Source of the DNA: Sphingobacterium sp. ML3W
GTDB lineage: Bacteria; Bacteroidota; Bacteroidia; Sphingobacteriales; Sphingobacteriaceae
Reading direction: 5' to 3'
Length of the DNA stretch: 64,000 nt
Assembly: GCF_029542085.1 (NCBI RefSeq)
Contig: NZ_CP107036.1
Coordinates: 3,844,001 to 3,908,000 of the forward strand
This document shows positions 33,169-42,196 of this stretch, one piece after another. Position numbers and translations under genes: made by a program. Each line of letters starts with the position of its first letter. Positions within the stretch are counted from its first letter, which is position 1. The notes beneath the pieces are model-generated. The model was not told the DNA's origin. It made no database searches and saw only the letters and a list, made by a program, of their open reading frames with translations.

Positions 33169-34248
33169 TTATTTTGGAGCCTTTATCGTCAGATAAATTG
33201 CCACCAAAAAGAACGTCACATTAGGAATCAATACCGCAACCAATGGTGGCAATCCTCCTTTCAGCGAAAACATGGTCGCAAATTGAATAAAAACAATATA
33301 TGTAAAACTTAAGCCGATTCCGATACCCAAACTTAAACCAATCCCCCCTCTGACCTTTTTGGAAGAAAGAGCCACCCCCATTAGGGTCAAAACAAAAGCG
33401 GAGAATGGATAGACATAACGTTTATATTTCTCCAGCAACAGATCGTTCATTACCCCAGTCCCCCTTGTTTCCTCTTTATGAATACGAATATTGAGTTCAC
33501 GGGTATCCATTGCAGTAAACATATTATCCCGTAATTCAAAATCCGATGGTTTCATGTCCAAGGTCGTATCTTTGACCGTTCCTTTGTCCATTCGCTCATG
33601 TAGACCATTAATAATACGATTGGTGTATCCCTCAATTTTCCATTTTGTCGCCACAGAATCCCATGTGATACGGTCTGCCATCATCTTCTCCCTCAATGTA
33701 TCCCCCTTGAAAATCTCCAATACAAAACCATAGCCCGTTTTGGTGGTATTATCAAAATTATCAATATACACATAGCTGTTTTTATCCAGCTGCATATGCG
33801 TTGAGACACGAGAATTATCTTTCAATGGCTTCACATAGATATTCTCAAAATCTACCTTCATTTTATTGGTATGCGGAATAATGAAGATATTGAACACCAA
33901 AGAAACGATAAAGATCAATGTTGCAGATATCATATAAGGCCGCAACAAACGGTTGAAACTGTATCCCGCACTTAATATCGGAACAATCTCGGTCTGATCT
34001 GCCATTTTTGAGGTAAAAAAGATAACCGCAATAAAATTAATCAGTGGACAGAGAAAATTAAGATAGAATGGAATAAATCCAGCATAATACTCAAAGATAA
34101 TCTTATCTAAAGGTGCCTTATATTTCAAAAAGTCATCCAATCTTTCGGACACATCAAAAACAACCATAACCACGGTGAATATGGCCATCGTGAACACAAA
34201 TGTTGTCAGGTACTTTTTGATGATGTAACGATCGATTAACGAAAGCAT
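33169..34248 (-). CDS. LptF/LptG-family permease (YjgP/YjgQ)
   Basis: A 359-residue inner-membrane protein. Three membrane helices at the N-terminus (MLSLIDRYIIKKYLTTFVFTMAIFTVVMVVF; LNFLCPLINFIAVIFFTSKMA; a third about 105-125) precede a periplasmic beta-jellyroll domain (about 130-265) and three C-terminal helices. This is the LptF/LptG layout of the LPS export transporter; which of the two it is cannot be decided from sequence alone. It lies 99 bases downstream of tgt on the same strand, a pairing often seen in Bacteroidota. Confidence 0.88.
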   Translation of the reverse strand: MLSLIDRYIIKKYLTTFVFTMAIFTVVMVVFDVSERLDDFLKYKAPLDKIIFEYYAGFIPFYLNFLCPLINFIAVIFFTSKMADQTEIVPILSAGYSFNRLLRPYMISATLIFIVSLVFNIFIIPHTNKMKVDFENIYVKPLKDNSRVSTHMQLDKNSYVYIDNFDNTTKTGYGFVLEIFKGDTLREKMMADRITWDSVATKWKIEGYTNRIINGLHERMDKGTVKDTTLDMKPSDFELRDNMFTAMDTRELNIRIHKEETRGTGVMNDLLLEKYKRYVYPFSAFVLTLMGVALSSKKVRGGIGLSLGIGIGLSFTYIVFIQFATMFSLKGGLPPLVAVLIPNVTFFLVAIYLTIKAPK

Positions 34249-34347
34249 ATTGTTAGATTTGAGTATTAAGATATGAGATTTGAGACTCTACTTCTGCAAG
34301 CCCAGGGCTTACATACTTTATCTATATTTTATTTTTATGTGACTCTA

Positions 34348-35478
34348 TTACAAACGTTGATCCAAAATTTTCACCATTTTATTTTTCCAGTCATAGAATG
34401 TACCATCTATGATTTTCTCCCGGGCTTGATTGACCAACCAAAGATAAAAATGTAAATTGTGTAATGAAGCAATTTGCGCTCCTAAAATTTCCTGTGATTT
34501 TATCAGATGTCTTAAATAAGCCTTTGAATAAAATAGATCAGTATGTAAATCACTTTCTGCTTCAATAGGCGAAAAATCATCTTTCCATTTTTCATTCTTG
34601 ATGTTGATGATACCATTTTGTGTAAACAACATACCATTTCGCGCATTACGCGTTGGCATCACACAGTCAAACATATCAACCCCCAAAGCGATATTTTCCA
34701 GGATATTTACAGGAGTACCTACCCCCATTAAATAACGCGGTTTTTCTTGAGGTAGAATATCACAAACCACCTCGGTCATCGCGTACATTTCCTCTGCCGG
34801 TTCACCCACGGATAATCCACCAATTGCATTTCCATCCCGATTAAAGGATGCTATTGTCTCTGCGGATTTTATTCTTAAATCTTTATAAACCGATCCCTGC
34901 ACTATAGGAAATAATGTCTGATCATATCCATAAAGGGGATCAGTGCTATCAAAACGATCTACACAGCGCTTCAACCAACGATGGGTCATATCCAAAGAAC
35001 GACGTGCATAACCATAATCACATGGATAAGGTGTACATTCATCAAATGCCATAATGATATCTGCACCGATAATACGCTGCGTATCCATCACATTTTCTGG
35101 TGTAAAAAGATGTTTTGAACCATCAATATGCGAACGGAAAGTAACTCCCTCTTCTTTAATCTTACGCACCTCTGTCAATGAGTATACTTGATAACCGCCT
35201 GAATCCGTCAAGATCGGACGATCCCAACCATTAAACTTATGTAACCCTCCGGCCTTATTCAGCACATCCAATCCCGGACGCAGATAAAGATGATAGGTAT
35301 TACCTAAAATAATCTGTGCTTCAATATCATTTTTCAACTCATGCTGATGAATGGCTTTCACCGTACCAGCGGTGCCAACAGGCATAAAGATTGGAGTTTG
35401 AATGGGACCGTGTGCAGTTTCGACAACACCCGCACGTGCTTTTGATAGTGTATCTTGTGCTTGTAGCGTAAATTTCAT
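34348..35478 (-). CDS. tgt: Queuine tRNA-ribosyltransferase
   Basis: A 376-residue enzyme that exchanges guanine 34 for preQ1 in GUN-anticodon tRNAs. The nucleophile region is seen in FDCVMPTRNARNGMLFT, the substrate pocket in LTDSGGYQVYSL and IAFDECTPYP-like MAFDECTPYP, and IGGLSVGEP is the family signature. The usual C-terminal zinc motif CxCxxC-H is not evident: the region after NARNG runs to SKAYLRHLIKSQEILGAQIASLHN with the helix and histidine present but without the cysteine triplet. Zinc-free Tgt variants occur in Bacteroidota, so function is still expected. Confidence 0.93.
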   Translation of the reverse strand: MKFTLQAQDTLSKARAGVVETAHGPIQTPIFMPVGTAGTVKAIHQHELKNDIEAQIILGNTYHLYLRPGLDVLNKAGGLHKFNGWDRPILTDSGGYQVYSLTEVRKIKEEGVTFRSHIDGSKHLFTPENVMDTQRIIGADIIMAFDECTPYPCDYGYARRSLDMTHRWLKRCVDRFDSTDPLYGYDQTLFPIVQGSVYKDLRIKSAETIASFNRDGNAIGGLSVGEPAEEMYAMTEVVCDILPQEKPRYLMGVGTPVNILENIALGVDMFDCVMPTRNARNGMLFTQNGIINIKNEKWKDDFSPIEAESDLHTDLFYSKAYLRHLIKSQEILGAQIASLHNLHFYLWLVNQAREKIIDGTFYDWKNKMVKILDQRL

Positions 35479-35708
35479 TAATATTTTCCTCTGTGACTAA
35501 TTATATTCCAGTAGACAGATTCCGCGTATGTTTTTTTTCATAACGCCAGTAAGACTGTTTTTCGTAACGGAAATAAGGTTCCGCTTACGGATATGTCACG
35601 CCCGTCTTTTCCTAAAATATGTTGCAAAAATACTATAAAAAGATTTGCAAACAGGATGTTTCAGGAATAAATTATCATTTTCCTTTATAAAAAGATTACG
35701 AATGCGCT

Positions 35709-35716
35709 TATCTTTG
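35709..35716 (+). promoter_or_regulatory. -7 promoter element of the glycosyltransferase gene
   Basis: TATCTTTG, with TTTA (35684-35687) 21 bases upstream as a possible -33 element. It ends six bases before ATG 35723. Confidence 0.45.
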
Positions 35717-35722
35717 TGGGCT

Positions 35723-36865
35723 ATGCTTGACCTACATGTATTTTTGGCCAATCTTCCATATATCATATTTGGGATATTAGGTCTTTTCCTATTGGCACAA
35801 TTATATTACATCTTATTTGTTTACAGCAAATTGAGCAGGTACCAAATTGAAACGAATCAAACAGAAACCGATCTTCCTCCATTATCTGTCATTATCTGTG
35901 CGCACAATGAACAGGACAATCTTAGGGAATTTCTGCCCAGCATCCTCAATCAAGATTATACCAATTTCGAGGTCATTGTCGTAAATGATTTTTCTACAGA
36001 CGAAACCCCTTGGGTACTTCAAGAATTTGATAAGCAATATGCTCATTTAAAGATTGTCGATATCAAAGAGCATATCCGGTTGAAACATGGTAAAAAATTC
36101 GCTGTGAGCATGGGGATCAAAGCTTCAAAATATGAAACTTTGGTATTTACCGATGCAGATTGCGTACCTCAATCTGATCAATGGTTGAAAGAAGTTGCTT
36201 CTGCCTTTAGACCAGAGACCGAAATCGTATTAGGCTATTCGCCCTATTTTAAGAAAAGAGGTTTACTCAATCTCTTAATCCGGTTTGAAACGAGCCACAC
36301 TGCCATGAGTTACCTCTCCTATGCACTCAAAGGAGATGCCTATATGGGAGTCGGTCGAAATATGGCCTACAAAAAAGAGCTCTTCTTTCGAAATAAAGGA
36401 TTTGCAGCACACATGCATATTAAATCTGGTGATGATGATCTTTTTGTCAATCAAAATGCAACAGCAATAAACGTCAATATCGCCCTTGCACCAGCTGCTA
36501 TTGTTTACTCAGCTCCCAAAACAACCTGGAAAAGTTATTATAAACAAAAAGCAAGACATTCCGGTGCATCCACCATCTATAAAAAACGCCATCAACGCAT
36601 GTTGGGAACCCAACTGGTTTCTGCGGTATTATTTTACCTGACTCTGATTGCTGTTACTATTGCATTCCCCACTTTTTGGTATGTCCCCCTTACAGCTTAT
36701 CTATTGAGACTATTCGCACAATGGGCCGTTTTTACATCTATTTACAAGAAACTCGAAGTGAAAGAACTGATTTGGTGGCTTCCTTTGGTAGACTTCATCT
36801 ACTATTTCTATATTTGCATCAATGGTTTGTTCAGCCGAAAAAAGAAAAAAATAAGCTGGAAATAA
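35723..36865 (+). CDS. Family 2 glycosyltransferase, membrane-anchored
   Basis: A 380-residue protein from ATG 35723; ATG 35702 would add seven residues but overlaps the promoter match. One N-terminal membrane helix (about 8-30) precedes a GT-A catalytic domain: LSVIICAHNEQDNLREFLPSIL, VNDFSTDET (DxD-like region), FTDADCVPQSDQWL, and KSGDDDLFVN. Two or three C-terminal helices (about 305-365) end in a basic tail. The order matches membrane glycosyltransferases that build polysaccharides or glycolipids; the product is unknown. rsmG follows after 22 bases. Confidence 0.88.
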   Translation: MLDLHVFLANLPYIIFGILGLFLLAQLYYILFVYSKLSRYQIETNQTETDLPPLSVIICAHNEQDNLREFLPSILNQDYTNFEVIVVNDFSTDETPWVLQEFDKQYAHLKIVDIKEHIRLKHGKKFAVSMGIKASKYETLVFTDADCVPQSDQWLKEVASAFRPETEIVLGYSPYFKKRGLLNLLIRFETSHTAMSYLSYALKGDAYMGVGRNMAYKKELFFRNKGFAAHMHIKSGDDDLFVNQNATAINVNIALAPAAIVYSAPKTTWKSYYKQKARHSGASTIYKKRHQRMLGTQLVSAVLFYLTLIAVTIAFPTFWYVPLTAYLLRLFAQWAVFTSIYKKLEVKELIWWLPLVDFIYYFYICINGLFSRKKKKISWK

Positions 36866-36887
36866 TTCACCTTTAAAACATCACATT

Positions 36888-37523
36888 TTGAATCCTACAG
36901 TCGATATCATCTACGCCTACTTTCCGAAATTAACGGATGTACAGAAAGAACAGTTTGCCAAACTTGCAGACCTCTATACCTTATGGAATAGCCAGATCAA
37001 TGTAATTTCACGTAAAGACATCGATAGTCTATACCTTCATCATGTATTACATTCATTGGGTATAGCCAAATTTGTGCAGGAATTAGCTCCAGGAACACAG
37101 GTTTTAGATGTGGGAACTGGCGGTGGTTTTCCCGGCATTCCTATGGCTATCTTATTTCCAGAAGTTAAGTTCCATTTAGTAGATTCTATCGGAAAAAAAA
37201 TCAAAGTAGTTCGTGAGGTTGCAGCCGCTTTAGGACTTAAAAATGTTGAAGCCGATCATATTCGTGCCGAACAATTAGACGACAAATACGACTTCGTCAT
37301 ATCCCGAGCTGTAACCAGGCTCGGAGATTTTACACCTTGGATCCGAAACAAATTTACAAAAAAAGACAAAAACGGAATTCCAAACGGAATTCTCTACCTC
37401 AAAGGTGGCGACCTAAGTGAGGAAATTAAAGAATCCAAATTAAAAGCTGAATTGCACCCGCTTTCGAGTTACTTTAAGGAAGACTTCTTCGATACAAAAT
37501 ATTTGGTATACGTACCTATGTAG
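36888..37523 (+). CDS. rsmG: 16S rRNA (guanine-527-N7)-methyltransferase
   Basis: A 211-residue SAM-dependent methyltransferase. The SAM site is VLDVGTGGGFPGIPMAI (about 66-82), with DSIGKKIKVVREVA and FVISRAVTRLGDF as family motifs. The protein begins with a TTG codon at 36888; no in-frame ATG occurs near the conserved N-terminus, so TTG is the likely start. It follows the glycosyltransferase gene by 22 bases. Its stop codon abuts that of the convergent gene with no spacer. Confidence 0.94.
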   Translation: MNPTVDIIYAYFPKLTDVQKEQFAKLADLYTLWNSQINVISRKDIDSLYLHHVLHSLGIAKFVQELAPGTQVLDVGTGGGFPGIPMAILFPEVKFHLVDSIGKKIKVVREVAAALGLKNVEADHIRAEQLDDKYDFVISRAVTRLGDFTPWIRNKFTKKDKNGIPNGILYLKGGDLSEEIKESKLKAELHPLSSYFKEDFFDTKYLVYVPM

Positions 37524-38114
37524 TTAAAGTTTTGCATTACCCATAGGAAACTGAAGTCGCCTATGGATAATGTCTACAGAATCTAGATAATATGTTAAGC
37601 ACTTATGTATATAAGCGATCTTCTCATACCGATCATGCTCACGAAACCACTTTATAGCGGGTTCATAATATATCCTAAATTTGCGCAACGAATCTCCCGA
37701 CAACTTACTGTATTCCTTCGTCAGCGGATACCATTCCTCTCGAATCAGATCCTGTTGGTATTCCTTTTCAAACTGTCGCTGAAGCTTTCTCGCATTCCGC
37801 CCTTTTCGACTCAACTTATTGTAGAGCTTATTAATACTCAGCCCTATCCCACCTTTCTTGGGCAAGTTAACCATCTCCTTGGTGTCTCCTAAGGCGTAAA
37901 TGGATTTATAGCCTTCTTTTTTTTCGTTAAGCTTGTCCTCTGCCGGGTTATTTTTACGCTTAACCTGGATTGTATCTAATCGGAGTGTATCTTTCCCATT
38001 CTTCTTTTTTACGGTATCCTGCAAAACGAATTCTACAGGCTGAGCAAAAACAGGCAGATCAGAAGCCAAATAAACACAAAGAGCGATTAAAAATAGGAAA
38101 CAAATACGTGCCAT
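37524..38114 (-). CDS. DUF4294-like secreted hypothetical protein
   Basis: A 196-residue protein with a signal peptide (about 1-24). After a Lys/Asp-rich segment it carries SIYALGDTKEMVNLPKKGGIGLSINKLYNKLSRKGRNARKLQRQFEKEYQQDLIREEW, then helices ending in RRLQFPMGN. The GDTKE and NKLYNKLSRKGR region recalls DUF4294-type Bacteroidota proteins, although the assignment is from memory. Function unknown. It converges directly with rsmG (0-base gap). Confidence 0.65.
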   Translation of the reverse strand: MARICFLFLIALCVYLASDLPVFAQPVEFVLQDTVKKKNGKDTLRLDTIQVKRKNNPAEDKLNEKKEGYKSIYALGDTKEMVNLPKKGGIGLSINKLYNKLSRKGRNARKLQRQFEKEYQQDLIREEWYPLTKEYSKLSGDSLRKFRIYYEPAIKWFREHDRYEKIAYIHKCLTYYLDSVDIIHRRLQFPMGNAKL

Positions 38115-38182
38115 AGCTATAATTGATTACCCTAAGATAATCAACAGGAAATAGGGCCGAAATGACTTTAACGATCTTTAAC

Positions 38183-38416
38183 TTATTGCCCCAGTTCCTT
38201 TTTGATCTCCTCACCGATTAGGTTAACCTCTTCGTCCATACCGAACATTGGCAACTCCGTTTCAGGATTCAGTTTCAACCAGGTGGTATCTGTATCCTTA
38301 ATAATTTTTACATATTCCGTTCCATCTTTAAAGACAACATAGGTATCCTCCTCCTCCGGAAAAACAGAATAAATCACATCACCTAACTCGATATCAAAAG
38401 GTTCTTTCATTTCCAT
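38183..38416 (-). CDS. Small hypothetical protein
   Basis: A 77-residue acidic protein starting MEMKEPFDIELGDVIYSVFP. It is beta-rich, with VVFKDGTEYVKIIKDTDTTW and a C-terminal EEIKKELGQ helix. A TAGCTTTG promoter element lies 23 bases upstream. No family recognised; the regular coding character and promoter support a real gene. Confidence 0.6.
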   Translation of the reverse strand: MEMKEPFDIELGDVIYSVFPEEEDTYVVFKDGTEYVKIIKDTDTTWLKLNPETELPMFGMDEEVNLIGEEIKKELGQ

Positions 38417-38793
38417 GCTAAAAATATTATTAATCAAGCAAAGCTACCAAATCCAGCACATTTTTTCCAAACACGACCTCAATTTCTTCTCCATAAAAGA
38501 AAGTCTGCAAATGATATTGCATCAAATGCAATAAGACAAATGAGCAATCCTGCTCAAAAAATCATCAGCCAGTCACAATGATATGAAACGTTTGGTACAG
38601 AAACTCTGCACGACTTACCATTTCTATAATGGCACAAAATCCAAGGCATATCATGATCTAGTGTATTTCTGTTGCACTTTCATCCAATCAAAGATTATAC
38701 ATGTGTTTAAAATAACCTTCAACACGAATTGCTTATTCTAATGAAAAGTCATACAAGATTTATAATTTTTCACTATATTTAAAGTACCCAATT
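38417..38793. other. 377-base intergenic region
   Basis: It holds the promoter element TAGCTTTG (38446-38439, minus) for the small gene to the left and a TATATTTA near-match about 20 bases before dprA. A 52-codon ATG frame at 38583-38741 (plus) is rich in Cys, Tyr and Phe, has no recognised motif and is probably chance. Nothing else was seen. Confidence 0.5.
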
Positions 38794-39915
38794 ATGAAAC
38801 TAATCTATCCCATAGCTTTGACTAAGATCAAGGGCATTGGCCCTAGAACAGCCCGTAGTATCATAGCCCATAGTGATAGCTTAGCGGATTTCTTTTCCTA
38901 TTCAAAAAAAGATCTGATGCAAATCCCTGGAGTAAGGGAATCAATTGCAGATGCCATACGCAACAAAACATACCTGGAAGCCTGTGAAAAAGAACTCGCT
39001 TTTATTGATAAACATCGTATCAAAGCCTTATGGATCGAAGATAAGGACTACCCTGATCGACTCAAGCAATGTGATGATGCTCCCCTCATGTTATATTACA
39101 AGGGACATGCTGCACTCAACACAACAAAAGTGATCAGTATCGTTGGGACGAGACATGCAACATATTATGGGCAGCAGCTATGCGAAGACTTTATTCAAGG
39201 CTTAAATGAAAATCAAGATCTTCTGATCGTCAGTGGTCTAGCATATGGTATTGATGCATTGGCACATCGCAACGCCCTAAAGAACAATATACCAACAGTT
39301 GCAGTGCTGGGACATGGATTGGATCGGATATACCCTGCCTCGCACCGGGAGCTTGCGTCAAAGATGCTCGAACACGGAGGCTTATTGACCGAATTTACAT
39401 CTGAAACCATACCTGAGCGGGTCAATTTCCCGATGCGTAATCGCATTATCGCAGGAATGGCAGATGTCACGATCGTCGTAGAAGCAGCAATCAAAGGCGG
39501 AGCTTTGATTACCGCCGAGATAGCAAATAGCTATAATAGAGATGTATGTGCCTTTCCGGGATCCATTTACGAAAAGAGTAGTGAAGGAACCAACTATCTA
39601 ATCAAAACAAATCGGGCACATATGATCAGACATGTTCAGGATCTCGAACATCTGATGAATTGGGAAATCAGTAAAAAAAATGAGACAAACCAACAATTAG
39701 CGCTTCCCTTTAAATTGGATAAGGATCAAGAGCGCCTTTTTAACCTCATTCATGCAACAGGACAACTGGAGCTTAATCAGATGATCGAACAGCTTCAATG
39801 GCCACAGAGTAAATTGGCGCTGGTCTTATTGGAATTGGAAATGCAATCACTGATCCATTCACTACCGGGAAAAGTCTATAAATCGCTTGGACAACCACTT
39901 GTAGCAACCAAATAA
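38794..39915 (+). CDS. dprA: DNA-processing protein DprA
   Basis: A 373-residue protein that loads RecA on incoming single-stranded DNA in transformation. An N-terminal helix-hairpin-helix region (KIKGIGPRTARSII, IPGVRESIADAI) is followed by the Rossmann-like DprA core: ISIVGTRHATYYG, VSGLAYGIDALAH, VAVLGHGLDRIYPASHREL, NFPMRNRIIAGMADVTIVVEA and GALITAEIA. The C-terminal winged-helix domain (about 305-365, DQERLFNLIHATGQLELNQMIEQL) is the DML1-like domain common in longer DprA proteins. Confidence 0.94.
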   Translation: MKLIYPIALTKIKGIGPRTARSIIAHSDSLADFFSYSKKDLMQIPGVRESIADAIRNKTYLEACEKELAFIDKHRIKALWIEDKDYPDRLKQCDDAPLMLYYKGHAALNTTKVISIVGTRHATYYGQQLCEDFIQGLNENQDLLIVSGLAYGIDALAHRNALKNNIPTVAVLGHGLDRIYPASHRELASKMLEHGGLLTEFTSETIPERVNFPMRNRIIAGMADVTIVVEAAIKGGALITAEIANSYNRDVCAFPGSIYEKSSEGTNYLIKTNRAHMIRHVQDLEHLMNWEISKKNETNQQLALPFKLDKDQERLFNLIHATGQLELNQMIEQLQWPQSKLALVLLELEMQSLIHSLPGKVYKSLGQPLVATK

Positions 39916-40000
39916 ATTATCTGGAGGTTACACAACAAGATTTTAAATAATACATACAATATTTCTACAATAAGCAAACATAACACTAAACCAATTATTA

Positions 40001-41503
40001 ATGAACGACAACAGTACAAAGAGCATCTGGAAAGTCATCGGAGCCTCTTCCATGGGGACACTTATTGAATGGTATGATTTTTTTATTTTCGGAAGTCTCT
40101 CCATCGTAATATCAACGAAGTTTTTCCCCTCCGACAATCCGACAGCAGCCTTTCTATCTACATTAGCCACTTTTGCCGCTGGATTTGTCGTACGCCCTTT
40201 CGGCGCCTTGTTTTTTGGTCGATTAGGCGATATCATAGGACGCAAATACACCTTTATGGTGACACTGATGCTCATGGGTGGTGCAACATTTTTGATCGGC
40301 TGTATCCCAAGCTATGCAAGCATCGGTTTTTGGGCGCCATTAATTGTACTGATCCTACGTCTCTTACAAGGGCTCGCTTTGGGGGGTGAATATGGAGGCG
40401 CAGCCACTTATGTTGCAGAACATGCGCCAGTGGGGCAACGCGGTTATTGGACTTCCTGGATACAGACGACAGCTACATTTGGTCTATTTATATCCCTCGT
40501 GGTGATTCTTTTAACCAAAAGTTTTCTGAGTGAAACACAGTTTGACAGTTGGGGCTGGCGCGTCCCTTTTCTGCTCTCCTTAGTTATGGTTTATGTATCA
40601 TATCTCATCCGTAAAAAGATGAAGGAATCACCCGAGTTTAGTAAAGCTAAAGCTGAAGGGAAAACAAGTACAAATCCATTAAAAGAAAGTTTCGGGAATC
40701 GCTATAACCTCAAGTTTGTGTTACTAGCCCTATTTGGTGCAGCGATGGGGCAAGGTGTCGTTTGGTACACCGGTCAATTCTATTCCATGAGTTTCATGAA
40801 AACAGTCATGCATCTCCAATCTGATCAGGCTGATACCATTTTAGGTATCGCATTGCTGCTAGGCACCCCCTTCTTTGTCGTCTTTGGATGGCTTAGTGAT
40901 AAAGTTGGCCGTAAATGGATTATGTTGGGCGGCATGCTCCTGGCTGTGCTGACCTACCGTCCAATCTATGAATCCATGTACCAGTTATCGAATGTTCAAC
41001 AGAAAACAAAATTAAATGAAACAACAACACCAAGTACCAAGCAAAATTCAGCCATTGTTACCATCACCAAAAGTCAATATGACGATGGAACAGAAATGAC
41101 CAGTTCAAAAATACAACATCAGACAGGTGAGCTTAAAGGAAAAGAAACGATTAAAACAACCACCCATTTGGCCGGTAAAAATTATATCCTACTCGTTGCC
41201 CTTATATTTATTCAGGTGATCTATATTACGATGGTATATGGACCCATTGCGGCATTTTTGGTCGAACTATTTCCCGTAAAAATCAGATATACGTCCATGT
41301 CTTTGCCCTACCACGTCGGTAATGGTATATTCGGAGGGCTCCTACCTGCAGTTTCCACTTACCTCACCACAAATGCTGAAGCTTCCAATACCCCACAATT
41401 TTATTTAGCGGGATTAGGATATCCCATCATTATAGCCGCTGTCTGCTTTATCATTGGTAGCCTATATATCAACAACAAATCAACACCTCCAAACCATGAA
41501 TAA
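40001..41503 (+). CDS. MHS-family MFS transporter (metabolite:H+ symporter)
   Basis: A 500-residue twelve-helix transporter. The signature GTLIEWYDFFIFGSL and RPFGALFFGRLGDIIGRKYTF, then LQGLALGGEYGGAATYVAEHAP, are typical of the ShiA/KgtP/ProP group. The second half repeats GWLSDKVGRKW and MVYGPIAAFLVELFPVKIRYT. Between helices 9 and 10 (about residues 325-390) there is a long Thr/Lys/Gln-rich insert (TTPSTKQNSAIVTITKSQYDDG) that is unusual for the family and may be a periplasmic or cytoplasmic loop. Substrate unknown. The stop overlaps the next gene by 8 bases. Confidence 0.87.
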   Translation: MNDNSTKSIWKVIGASSMGTLIEWYDFFIFGSLSIVISTKFFPSDNPTAAFLSTLATFAAGFVVRPFGALFFGRLGDIIGRKYTFMVTLMLMGGATFLIGCIPSYASIGFWAPLIVLILRLLQGLALGGEYGGAATYVAEHAPVGQRGYWTSWIQTTATFGLFISLVVILLTKSFLSETQFDSWGWRVPFLLSLVMVYVSYLIRKKMKESPEFSKAKAEGKTSTNPLKESFGNRYNLKFVLLALFGAAMGQGVVWYTGQFYSMSFMKTVMHLQSDQADTILGIALLLGTPFFVVFGWLSDKVGRKWIMLGGMLLAVLTYRPIYESMYQLSNVQQKTKLNETTTPSTKQNSAIVTITKSQYDDGTEMTSSKIQHQTGELKGKETIKTTTHLAGKNYILLVALIFIQVIYITMVYGPIAAFLVELFPVKIRYTSMSLPYHVGNGIFGGLLPAVSTYLTTNAEASNTPQFYLAGLGYPIIIAAVCFIIGSLYINNKSTPPNHE

Positions 41504-41723
41504 TCTAAAAAAGCTTCTTGGTATCGTATGGATCATTTTGGCCATATACGCCGCATACTTTTCCATTTTTGAATTGGCATTACCTAAGATTTCAACAGGG
41601 CACCAAGAGGACCTGGTCTTTGGTATCATTATACTCTGTATCTTAACACCAATCATTTCTCTCGGTTTGGGGCTGTTTGGGTACTATTCTTTGTTGGGCG
41701 AGTACGACAGAGAGAAGATGTAA
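41496..41723 (+). CDS. Small two-helix membrane protein coupled to the MHS transporter
   Basis: A 75-residue protein starting MNNLKKLLGIVWIILA inside the last codons of the transporter gene (8-base overlap). It has two membrane helices (about 6-28 and 40-62) joined by PKISTGHQEDLV and ends YYSLLGEYDREKM. Translational coupling suggests a partner or accessory subunit of the transporter. Similar small proteins sit beside MHS transporters in other Bacteroidota. Confidence 0.7.
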   Translation: MNNLKKLLGIVWIILAIYAAYFSIFELALPKISTGHQEDLVFGIIILCILTPIISLGLGLFGYYSLLGEYDREKM

Positions 41724-41743
41724 TGCAATAAAAAACACTTTAT

Positions 41744-41781
41744 GGCCATCTTAATGGATTATTTATACCAGCAAGATGGCC
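41744..41781. repeat. Hairpin with 9-bp arms upstream of the SRP RNA gene
   Basis: GGCCATCTT (41744-41752) and AAGATGGCC (41773-41781) are perfect inverted copies around a 20-base loop. No T-run follows. It could be a weak terminator of the transporter unit. Confidence 0.45.
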
Positions 41782-41861
41782 CTCCGAACAATTTATTCTA
41801 ATGAGAATCAGCACCCTAGAATAAAAAGGCATTTTTTCTTTCCTAAAACTATTTTTTTTTC

Positions 41862-41869
41862 TACTTTTG
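41862..41869 (+). promoter_or_regulatory. -7 promoter element of the SRP RNA gene
   Basis: TACTTTTG matches TAnnTTTG, five bases before the first base of the terminal helix of the RNA. This gives an independent guide to the distance between the element and the transcript start. Confidence 0.6.
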
Positions 41870-41870
41870 T

Positions 41871-41975
41871 GGCGGGTAAGTCTTCTACGACCAGCTCCCA
41901 TTGACTCCCCCAGGTTGGGAACAAAGCAAGGGTATTTGGTTGAGCGGTGCGATAGGAGTAGCTTACCCTTTTTTT
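41871..41975 (+). ncRNA. ffs: Signal recognition particle RNA (small bacterial type)
   Basis: The conserved apical SRP motif is present as CCAGGTTGGGAACAAAGCAA (41910-41929), the binding site of Ffh on helix 8. GGGTAAG (41874-41880) pairs with CTTACCC (41962-41968) to close the hairpin, and a run of seven T at 41969-41975 follows as terminator. The RNA guides membrane-protein ribosomes to the translocon. The size, about 100 bases, fits the 4.5S-like class. Ends are estimated from the closing stem. Confidence 0.88.
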
Positions 41976-42167
41976 GTGCCCAAATTTTTGGTTCAATGCT
42001 CCTGCTTAACCTTAATTCAGCTCCTTTTTTAACAAAACAATTTGCGTTCTAAACTGGTCTATTATTATACATCGGAATATTAAAAATTAAGCTTTCTAGA
42101 CAAATACACTGATTTACTGCCATTTACATTCAACGCAATTATAATTGTATATAAAAGCATTTTTATC

Positions 42168-42175
42168 TAAGTTTG
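42168..42175 (+). promoter_or_regulatory. -7 promoter element of accD
   Basis: TAAGTTTG with ATTG (42144-42147) 20 bases upstream as -33 element. Predicted leader is about 17 bases. Confidence 0.5.
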
Positions 42176-42196
42176 TAATCGAATAAGAACTATCGT

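Noticed and set aside
35560..35592. Imperfect hairpin in the tgt-glycosyltransferase gap
   Set aside because: Arms differ by an insertion, and no T-run or known regulatory motif accompanies it.
38583..38741. 52-codon frame MKRLVQKLCTTYHFYNG before dprA
   Set aside because: Odd Cys/Tyr/Phe-rich composition, no motif, no promoter element.
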